Assembly: GCA_031273645.1 (NCBI GenBank)
Contig: JAISRM010000137.1
Span: 1-11,139, forward strand
DNA: 11,139 bases
Source of the DNA: Endomicrobium sp.
GTDB lineage: Bacteria > Elusimicrobiota > Endomicrobiia > Endomicrobiales > Endomicrobiaceae
Reading direction: 5' to 3'
Program-made: the position numbers and the translations under genes
Notes under the pieces: model-generated
Seen by the model: only the letters and a program-made list of their open reading frames with translations
Database searches by the model: none
Told to the model about the DNA's origin: nothing
In this document: piece by piece, positions 6,247 to 11,139 of the stretch
Layout of the letters: each line of letters opens with the position of its first letter
Numbering within the stretch: position 1 is the first letter of the stretch

Positions 6247-7443
6247 TTAAGAGCGGTAATCGCCGTTGATGCGCACGTAATCGTACGAAAAATCGCAGGC
6301 ATAATATTTTGACGAAGCTTTGCCTGATTTTAGGTCAAGCTCGACTTTGACTTCTTTTTTTAACAGCGCTTTTTTTGCAAGTTTTTCGCTGAAATTAAGC
6401 GGAACGCCGTTTTTAAAAGTTTTTATTCCGCCCATTGTAATATCGGCTTTTGCAGGATTAAAAGATACTCCGGCTCTTCCCGCCGCGGCGATAACTCTGC
6501 CCCAGTTGGCGTCTGCTCCAAAAACAGCCGTTTTAAAAAGCGGAGACGTGGCTATGGTTCTGGCTATGAGTTTTGCGTCATTTACGCTTTTTGCGTTTTT
6601 TACTTCGATTTCCACAAATTTCGTCGCGCCTTCGCCGTCTTTTGCTATCTGTTTGGCAAGGTCTAAGGTAACTTCGTCAAGAGCGTCGGCAAATTTCTTT
6701 AAATCTTTTCCGGTAAGTTTTCCGGTTTTGCTTTGTCCGTTTGCCAAAAGTAAAACAGTATCGTTTGTAGAGGTGTCTCCGTCAACGGAAACGCAGTTAA
6801 AAGACTGATCGACGGCTTTTTCAAGCGTTCTTTGCAAATTTTTTGAATCTATCCGCGCGTCGGTCAAAATAAAAGAAAGCATTGTGGCGTGAAGACCGGC
6901 CATATCGGGATGGATCATTCCCGCGCCTTTTACGCAGCCCCATATTTTTACAGACCCGTTTTTTATTTTTATCGTCTTTGACGATTTTTTTATAAAAGTG
7001 TCCGTAGTCATTATGGCTTTAACAGCGTCGTCTTCGTTTTTGGCGGATTTTCCTAAAGAAGCGTTCAGTTTTTTTACTCCGCCGTAAAACTTTTCCATAT
7101 TTAAAAGCTGTCCGATAACGCCGGTTGAAGCAGCAAGCGCGCAATCTGGCGGCAGCAAAAATTCTTTTTCTACAGCCATGCACATTTCAATGGCGTTTTT
7201 TTTGCCTTGCGCTCCGGTGCAGGCGTTTGCGCAGCCCGAATTTGCGACGACCGCGCGGAAATATCCGCCTCTTTTAAGTCTGGCTATGTCTATAAGAACG
7301 GGAGCGGCTTTTGCCATATTTTGCGTAAAAGTTCCGGCGGCAGCGGCAGGAAATTCCGATAAAAACAAAGCCAAATCTTTTTTGCCTTCTTTTTTTGAAA
7401 TTCCGCTGCGCACGCCGGCGACTTTAAATCCGTTAGGTAACAT
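6247..7443 (-). CDS. argJ: Bifunctional ornithine acetyltransferase/N-acetylglutamate synthase ArgJ
   Basis: The 398-residue protein has the family's usual length. ArgJ moves the acetyl group from N-acetylornithine to glutamate (and in some species also makes N-acetylglutamate from acetyl-CoA), recycling acetyl in the cyclic arginine pathway. Diagnostic features are VVANSGCANACTG, the oxyanion-hole segment STGVIG, KGAGMIHPDMAGLHATML containing the self-cleavage site between A186 and the nucleophile T187, VDGDTSTNDT, and FGADANWGRVIAAAGRAG. The precursor should split at A186/T187 into alpha and beta chains. ATG 7443 is preceded by AAAAAAGGA with a 7-nt spacer. The Sel1 gene lies 65 nt upstream with no obvious terminator, so co-transcription is likely. 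Whether it is mono- or bifunctional cannot be told from sequence. Confidence 0.96.
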   Translation of the reverse strand: MLPNGFKVAGVRSGISKKEGKKDLALFLSEFPAAAAGTFTQNMAKAAPVLIDIARLKRGGYFRAVVANSGCANACTGAQGKKNAIEMCMAVEKEFLLPPDCALAASTGVIGQLLNMEKFYGGVKKLNASLGKSAKNEDDAVKAIMTTDTFIKKSSKTIKIKNGSVKIWGCVKGAGMIHPDMAGLHATMLSFILTDARIDSKNLQRTLEKAVDQSFNCVSVDGDTSTNDTVLLLANGQSKTGKLTGKDLKKFADALDEVTLDLAKQIAKDGEGATKFVEIEVKNAKSVNDAKLIARTIATSPLFKTAVFGADANWGRVIAAAGRAGVSFNPAKADITMGGIKTFKNGVPLNFSEKLAKKALLKKEVKVELDLKSGKASSKYYACDFSYDYVRINGDYRS

Positions 7444-7508
7444 TTCAATATCCTTTTTTATTTTAAAGTTGAAAACTTAAAAGTTGAAAAACGTTTTCAG
7501 ACATTATG

Positions 7509-8225
7509 TTATTTTCTTATTATTTCTTTAATTTTATTTTTTATTTTTACAAATAGTCCGGGCTTGCCGGTTATTTCTTTAATTTTAGCTTTTACTCTGT
7601 CAAAAATTCCGGCTTTTTCCGGCTGCTCAGGCAAAGGAACGGAAACAGTGTCCGTCGTTTTTGCAAGACTTTCGGCAAGCGCGCGTTCGGCGGCTTCTTT
7701 TTCTTCGGCGGCTTTCTTTGCTGCAGCGGCTTTTGCCTGCTCGATTTTTGCCTGCTGCGCGGCTTTTGCCTGATCTTCTTTCTTTTTCTTTGCTGCAGCC
7801 GCTGCGCGCGCTGCTGCTGTTTTAGCAAGCTCTATCTGCTTGTGGCTGTTTTCTATTTTTTCGTCAACTTTATCGCCTTTAAATCCGGACTCTTTTGAAG
7901 CTGTAAACCATTGTATTGCTTTATCGTAATTTTTTTTAACTTTAGGCGTGCCGTTATAATATAAGTTGCCCAGCATATACTGAGCTTTGCCAAATCCGTT
8001 TTCTGCCGAAGTCGTAAGCCATTTTAAAGAACTTTCAGCGTCTTGCTTGTACATATACACCATGCTAAGCTCGTATTGCGCGCCTCTGTCTCCGTTTTCG
8101 GCATCTTGTCTGAGTTCGGCAATATCGCTTTCTGAATTAAGACGCACCGGACCTCTTTTCTCTTGGGCAAACCCCGACGAAACAAACAAAAAACAGACTG
8201 CCGCCAACGGCAAAAATTTTTTCAT
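7509..8225 (-). CDS. Secreted Sel1-repeat protein with Ala/Lys-rich coiled coil
   Basis: The 238-residue product has a signal peptide cleaved probably after GFA (residue 20). Two Sel1-like TPR repeats follow (about 45-77, GAQYELSMVYMY; and about 78-114, AQYMLGNLYYNG). Residues about 118-195 are Ala, Lys, Glu and Gln only or nearly so, resembling the TolA-type periplasmic helix/coiled coil. The C-terminus (about 208-238) has two short cationic amphipathic repeats, DRVKAKIKEITGK and VKIKNKIKEIIRK. ATG 8225 is preceded by AGGAG with a 6-7 nt spacer. Sel1 repeats mediate protein-protein contacts; a periplasmic scaffold role is inferred. It lies between argC and argJ but shows no link to arginine synthesis. 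Confidence 0.85.
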   Translation of the reverse strand: MKKFLPLAAVCFLFVSSGFAQEKRGPVRLNSESDIAELRQDAENGDRGAQYELSMVYMYKQDAESSLKWLTTSAENGFGKAQYMLGNLYYNGTPKVKKNYDKAIQWFTASKESGFKGDKVDEKIENSHKQIELAKTAAARAAAAAKKKKEDQAKAAQQAKIEQAKAAAAKKAAEEKEAAERALAESLAKTTDTVSVPLPEQPEKAGIFDRVKAKIKEITGKPGLFVKIKNKIKEIIRK

Positions 8226-8267
8226 TAAAATCTCCTATATCAAAATTAACAATTGAATTATGTTTTT

Positions 8268-8377
8268 AAAAGCAATAATGTTAAAAAACTATATTAATAT
8301 TAAAAATGGATTCCCACCCGATAAAAACACTCGAGTGCAGGCTGCTAAGGAAGAACAAATATTAAAAACACGGGAAT
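8268..8377 (+). repeat. 65-bp AT-rich element, copy 3, interrupted by the 68-bp element
   Basis: The AT-rich part (AAAAGCAATAATGTTAAAAA onward) runs normally to ATGGATTCCC at 8315, where copies 1, 2, 4 and 5 continue GTTTTCACGGGAAT. Here GTTTT is replaced by about 53 nt (8316-8368), after which CACGGGAATGAC resumes at 8369. The interruption is the interior of the 68-bp element. Confidence 0.8.
8310..8377 (+). repeat. 68-bp element, copy 3, with intact terminal arms
   Basis: This copy runs from ATTCCC to GGGAAT exactly, so it shows that the 68-bp element's ends are the two arms of the dRS3-like repeat with an enlarged centre. The interior is the inverse of 4374-4441, including CACCCGATAAAAACA, GCAGGCTGCT and AAGAACAAATATTAAAAA. 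Confidence 0.82.
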
Positions 8378-8484
8378 GACAAAACAGACAAAACAGAAGC
8401 AGGTTGTCGTTCCATAAAACAGGCGAAGCCTGTCCCATTTTCATGGGAATGACAAATGAACACAAACAAAACAGACGCAGTCTG

Positions 8485-8550
8485 AAAAGAAATAATGTTA
8501 AAAAACTATATTAATATTAAACATGGATTCCCGTTTTCACGGGAATGACA
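8485..8550 (+). repeat. 65-bp AT-rich element, copy 4
   Basis: This begins AAAAGAAATAATGTTAAAAA and ends with an intact ATTCCC-N8-GGGAAT repeat and GACA. It is directly preceded by hairpin CAGACGCAGTCTG (8472-8484), the same fusion as copy 1. Confidence 0.85.
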
Positions 8551-8586
8551 AACGAACACAAACAAAACAGACACTGGCTGCCAATC

Positions 8587-8827
8587 CCATAAAACAGGCG
8601 AAGCCTGTCCCGTTTTCACGGGAATGACTGCGGCGGCTATTCCCATTTTCACGGGAATGACAAACGAACACAAACAAAACAGACACTGTCTGTGTCCCAT
8701 AAAACAGGCGAAGCCTGTCCCGTTTTCACGGGAATGACAGCGACGGCTATTCCCATTTTCATGGGAATGACAAACGAACACAAACAAAACAGATGCTACC
8801 CGTATTCCATAAAACAGACGAAGTCTG
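8587..8827. repeat. 110-bp tandem repeat, two full units plus a partial third
   Basis: CCATAAAACAG begins at 8587, 8697 and 8807, an exact 110-nt period. Units 1 (8587-8696) and 2 (8697-8806) are nearly identical until their last 15 or so bases. Each contains one CAGGCGAAGCCTG hairpin, a fused TCCC-N8-GGGAAT, one complete dRS3-like repeat and an AACGAACACAAACAAAACAG linker. Unit 3 breaks off after CAGACGAAGTCTG (8827). A related 175-nt unit starts at 8412. Confidence 0.88.
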
Positions 8828-8949
8828 GGTGCCAATCCCATAAAACAGGCGAAGCCTGTCGAATTTCAAAAATCGGTTGACCGCTATCAATTAGCGCTGA
8901 GGCCTACAGCTTGCTGCGCGGAGGTTTATTATAAATTGCCGGACGCTTT

Positions 8950-9972
8950 TTACTCAAGGCCTTGCGTTTCTTGAAAGCCGAACATTATGTTCATATTTTG
9001 AACGGCTTGCCCGGCGGCGCCTTTTACAAGGTTGTCTATAACGCAAACTATTATCAGCTTATTTGCGCGCTCGTCAACTTTCAGCGCTATGCGGCAATAA
9101 TTCGTATTGACCACGTCTTTAATTGCAGGAAGCGCAGAACCTTCTAAAATTTTTACAAAATGTTTTTCTTTGTAAAATTCTTTATATATCGCAATTATCT
9201 GCTCGGTCGTAATTTTTTGCGTTAAATTGACGTAGATAGTAGAAAACATGCCGCGTTCAACAGGCATAATATGAGGCGTAAAAATTACGGTTACGGGCTT
9301 GCCGCAAAGAAGCGACAATTCCTGTTCGATTTCGGGAATATGTCTGTGGGCGCCGCCTATTTTATATGCTCTGAAATTCGGATGTTCATTGTCAAAATAT
9401 TCTTTTGCGGCGTTTCGTCCCGCGCCGGAAATTCCGCTTTTTGAATCTATTATTATCCCTTCTAAATCAACCGCGCCGCTTTTTATAGCCGGAGCGCAGC
9501 TTAAAGCGACCGTTGTGGGATAACAGCCCGGATTTGCTATTAAAGACGCTGTTTTTATTAAATCCGCGTTAAGTTCTGGTATTGCATAAACAGCTTGCTC
9601 AAGATATTCTTTTGCGCTATGAGTTACTTTATACCATTTCTCATAAATTTCCGAATTTTTCAGTCTGAAATCCGCAGATAAATCGATAACTTTTAGACCC
9701 GCGTTTAAAAGCTGCGGAACTGTTTCAAAAGCGACTGCGTGCGGCAAAGCTAAAAAAACTACGTCTGAAGTTTTTTTGATTTTTTCAATGTTAAGAGGCT
9801 CTATTTGAAGATTAAGATTTTCAAAACGCGGATACATATCTTTTAAATTTCTGGGTTCAGACGAAGGCCTTCCGTAAAGTCCGGCTATTTGAACGTTTTG
9901 ATGCCGTGAAAGAAGTTTCAGCAATTCTTCGCCGGTGTATCCGCTGACGCCTATAATTGAAGCTCGTATCAT
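8950..9972 (-). CDS. argC: N-acetyl-gamma-glutamyl-phosphate reductase ArgC
   Basis: The 340-residue enzyme reduces N-acetylglutamyl phosphate to N-acetylglutamate semialdehyde with NADPH, the third step of arginine synthesis. It shows the Rossmann nucleotide motif GVSGYTG (8-14), [15 protein letters not shown], the active-site Cys in NPGCYPT (C150), SGISGAGR, and the conserved GGAHRHIPE (H209, H211) with [12 protein letters not shown] downstream. Length is normal for the family. ATG 9972 is preceded by GGGAGG with an 8-nt spacer, a strong ribosome binding site. The leader carries two copies of the dispersed hairpin (9991-10020). The downstream side opens into repeat cluster 3, separating it from the Sel1 gene and argJ; argB and argD are not in the window. 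Confidence 0.97.
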   Translation of the reverse strand: MIRASIIGVSGYTGEELLKLLSRHQNVQIAGLYGRPSSEPRNLKDMYPRFENLNLQIEPLNIEKIKKTSDVVFLALPHAVAFETVPQLLNAGLKVIDLSADFRLKNSEIYEKWYKVTHSAKEYLEQAVYAIPELNADLIKTASLIANPGCYPTTVALSCAPAIKSGAVDLEGIIIDSKSGISGAGRNAAKEYFDNEHPNFRAYKIGGAHRHIPEIEQELSLLCGKPVTVIFTPHIMPVERGMFSTIYVNLTQKITTEQIIAIYKEFYKEKHFVKILEGSALPAIKDVVNTNYCRIALKVDERANKLIIVCVIDNLVKGAAGQAVQNMNIMFGFQETQGLE

Positions 9973-9990
9973 TTCAATTTCCTCCCTGAC

Positions 9991-10020
9991 CAGACTGCGT
10001 CTGTTTTCAGGCTTCGTCTG
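9991..10020 (-). promoter_or_regulatory. Paired hairpins in the argC leader
   Basis: CAGACTGCGTCTG (9991-10003) is perfect and CAGGCTTCGTCTG (10008-10020) has one G-T pair; four T separate them. In the leftward argC transcript they lie directly upstream of the GGGAGG ribosome binding site at about 9981-9986. The arms of one can also pair with those of the other. On the plus strand the pair is followed by a T-run, but no plus-strand gene ends here. A regulatory role is inferred; they may just be repeat insertions. Confidence 0.4.
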
Positions 10021-10086
10021 TTTTTTTATGTTGGGTTATGACAACTGAATATGTTAACGATAAAAAATTATTTTGTCCGCTTGCTG

Positions 10087-10782
10087 TTACTGCGCGCGTT
10101 CATCTTTGACGGGGTTTATTAAAACGACAAACTCGCCAAGTATTTCTTTTCTGCTTTTAATGTTTTCATAAACTTCTTTTATGGTTCCTCTTATATGCTC
10201 TTCAAACTTTTTCGTAAGTTCTCTTGCAAGGCAAATTTTAGCAGTTTCTCCAAATATTTCAAGACATATTTCAACGGTTTTAATAATTCTGCGAGGCGAT
10301 TCGTAAAAAATAACGGTCTTGCCAAAAGACGCGCAGCCGGCAAGTTCTTTTTTCATTTTACCGGGCTTTCTCTTTAAAAAACCGCAAAATATAAAACCGT
10401 CGGTAGGAAGACCAGAACCGACTAAAGCGGTTATAACGGCGCTTGCTCCCGGCAAAACTTCGACGGGTATTCCTTTTTCAACGGCTTCATGCACAAGGAT
10501 ATATCCGGGATCGGAGACGGCGGGAGTTCCGCCGTCAGATACCAGCGCTACTTTAAGCCCGCTTAAAAGTTTGTCCGTTATTTGCGGCGCGCGTCGGCGC
10601 TGATTGTAAGAATAAAAGCTTACCAGCGGTTTTGAAATGCCGTAATGCGCAAGCAGTTTAAGGCTTTGGCGCGTGTCTTCGCAGGCTATCATATCGCATT
10701 CTTTAAGAACTCTTAAAGCTCTTAAAGTTATATCCTCAAGGTTTCCTATTGGGGTTGGGACTACATAAAGAATGCCGGACAT
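10087..10782 (-). CDS. rsmI: 16S rRNA (cytidine-1402-2'-O)-methyltransferase RsmI
   Basis: The 231-residue SAM-dependent enzyme belongs to the tetrapyrrole-methylase fold family and 2'-O-methylates C1402 in the decoding centre of 16S rRNA. Motifs are VVPTPIGNLEDIT (7-20), CEDTR (35-39), SDGGTPAVSDPG (83-94), LPGASAVITAL (111-121), GFLKRK (135-140) and YESPRR (161-166). Two positions differ from the common family forms SDAGTP and GFLPRK. At 231 residues it lacks the C-terminal extension of the longer E. coli-type proteins but keeps the whole catalytic fold. ATG 10782 has AGG 8 nt upstream. argC follows 114 nt downstream on the same strand with no strong terminator between, so read-through into argC is possible. 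Confidence 0.95.
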   Translation of the reverse strand: MSGILYVVPTPIGNLEDITLRALRVLKECDMIACEDTRQSLKLLAHYGISKPLVSFYSYNQRRRAPQITDKLLSGLKVALVSDGGTPAVSDPGYILVHEAVEKGIPVEVLPGASAVITALVGSGLPTDGFIFCGFLKRKPGKMKKELAGCASFGKTVIFYESPRRIIKTVEICLEIFGETAKICLARELTKKFEEHIRGTIKEVYENIKSRKEILGEFVVLINPVKDERAQ

Positions 10783-10929
10783 TTTTTTATCCTAAAAAAT
10801 AATAAGCCCGCAAAAGCGGACTTCAAAATGCAACAGGCTGCGCCTGTTTTATGGGACAGGCTGCGACAGACTCAAACAAAACAGGCAAAGCCTGCGACAC
10901 TGTCAGTGTTACATAAAACAGACGAAGTC

Positions 10930-10997
10930 TGTCCCGCGTTTTTAATATTTGTTCTTCCTTAGCAGCCTGCGCCCGAATGTTTTTATCGGGTGGGGAT
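10930..10997 (-). repeat. 68-bp element, copy 4
   Basis: This has the same length and interior as 4374-4441 (TTTTTAATATTTGTTCTTCC, GCAGCCTGCGCCCGA, TTTTTATCGGG). Its left arm is fused to the preceding hairpin (GTCTG running into TCCC), and its right arm reads GGGGAT followed by CCA. Confidence 0.8.
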
Positions 10998-11049
10998 CCA
11001 TTTTTATTAAAAAATTCTGTCAGACGAAGTCTGTTTACCTTACGTCTTT

Positions 11050-11113
11050 AAAGAAAATAATGTTAGAAGCTATATTAATTTAAACATGGATTCCCGTTTT
11101 CACGGGAATGACA
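11050..11113 (+). repeat. 65-bp AT-rich element, copy 5
   Basis: This begins AAAGAAAATAATGTTAGAAG and ends in an intact ATTCCC-N8-GGGAAT repeat and GACA. Its left flank contains hairpin 11021-11033, absent from the matching flank of copy 2. Confidence 0.83.
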
Positions 11114-11139
11114 GACCGGTGAAACATGGATTCCCGTTT

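Larger units (their letters stand above)
8226..8949. repeat. Intergenic mosaic repeat cluster 3
   Basis: This gene-free gap between argC and the Sel1 gene is the densest array. Hairpins CAGRC-N3-GYCTG lie at 8420, 8472, 8595, 8680, 8705, 8815 and 8846 (13 nt each). The dRS3-like repeats lie at 8527-8546, 8639-8658 and 8749-8768. Three more (about 8432-8450, 8607-8625, 8717-8735) have the left AT lost by direct fusion of the hairpin end CCTG to TCCC. Two AT-rich elements, one interrupted by the 68-bp element, and a 110-bp tandem duplication are listed separately. 8859-8949, next to the argC stop, is non-repetitive apart from a CGCTA-TCAAT-TAGCG hairpin (8882-8896). A minus-strand reading frame at 8506-8841 is a translation of repeats (HSRENGN-like peptides), not a gene. 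Confidence 0.92.
10783..11139. repeat. Intergenic mosaic repeat cluster 4, running off the window
   Basis: No gene is seen upstream of rsmI. Hairpins lie at 10834-10846 (CAGGCTGCGCCTG), 10882-10894 (CAGGCAAAGCCTG), 10919-10931 and 11021-11033 (both CAGACGAAGTCTG). One 68-bp element, one AT-rich element with a dRS3-like repeat (11090-11109), and a further dRS3-like repeat cut by the window edge (from 11130) follow. The rsmI promoter must lie in or near these repeats, but I could not identify it. Confidence 0.88.

Noticed and set aside
6320..6808. A 162-residue plus-strand frame opposite argJ.
   Set aside because: It is antisense to a certain argJ coding region and Ser/Phe/Ala-rich in the manner of complement-strand shadows, with no ribosome binding site.
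8506..8841. A 111-residue minus-strand reading frame rich in CHSRENGN and VIPVKTG-like peptides.
   Set aside because: It is the translation of the ATTCCC...GGGAAT repeat in successive frames, has no ribosome binding site and coincides with the tandem array. Such peptides are a known annotation artefact of this repeat type.
8400..8870. Possible CRISPR array, from regularly spaced palindromic repeats.
   Set aside because: The intervening segments are themselves repeats, the period is 110 or 175 nt rather than 60-75, and there are no cas genes in the window.
8226..8949. Possible integron attC array or phage attachment site.
   Set aside because: No cassette genes, integrase, or attC core and long imperfect stem architecture are seen. 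dRS3 is a phage target in Neisseria, but no prophage genes occur here.
9973..10086. An arginine-responsive operator or riboswitch upstream of argC.
   Set aside because: I found no convincing ArgR-box pair or known riboswitch architecture, only the two repeat hairpins.

Overview
The window is an ordinary chromosomal segment of a Gram-negative bacterium: it carries a TolC-type outer-membrane efflux protein, a beta-barrel with signal peptide, and 16S rRNA and arginine-synthesis housekeeping genes. Base composition is AT-leaning (near 40% GC by eye) with heavy use of AAA, ATA and GAA codons. The gene mix, including paired short DUF116 proteins, is compatible with the Elusimicrobiota (Endomicrobium/Elusimicrobium type). 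That placement is an impression only; there is no rRNA or other decisive marker.

Layout. 1-676 (minus): N-terminal half of a TolC-family protein. 677-873: divergent promoter region with a consensus extended -10 sigma-70 promoter and a 5'-end stem-loop for the rightward gene. 874-1485 (plus): small outer-membrane beta-barrel, closed by a strong terminator. 1579-2577 (plus): two tandem, collinear DUF116 cysteine-rich proteins, the first possibly translated from a leaderless mRNA. 2628-4307 (plus): DEAD-box RNA helicase with a DbpA/CsdA-type RNA-binding domain and a small hairpin between its ribosome binding site and start codon. From 5048 to 10782 every gene is on the minus strand: rsmI, argC, a Sel1-repeat/Ala-Lys-rich secreted protein, argJ, and an unrecognised protein with an N-terminal UBA/TS-N-like motif. 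argC and argJ are two steps of the acetylated arginine pathway, interrupted by the Sel1 gene.

The most unusual content is non-coding. The gaps 4308-5047, 5951-6246, 8226-8949 and 10783-11139 (about 2.1 kb) are almost entirely mosaic repeats. The parts are: (i) a 13-nt hairpin CAGRC-N3-GYCTG, 19 perfect copies by hand count, with a covarying stem pair; (ii) a 20-nt inverted repeat ATTCCC-N8-GGGAAT, the same formula as the neisserial dRS3 element; (iii) a 68-bp element ending in degenerate versions of (ii), three full copies and one partial; (iv) a roughly 65-bp AT-rich element ending in (ii), five copies. They are nested, fused and inverted relative to one another. One pair of copies looks like an empty and a filled insertion site for the 13-nt hairpin. 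This resembles the neisserial intergenic mosaic (NIME/dRS3) arrangement. Some copies abut stop codons and appear to serve as terminators.

No transposase, CRISPR, phage, tRNA or rRNA gene was found. The repeat arrays look like non-autonomous elements whose mobilising factor, if any, is outside the window.
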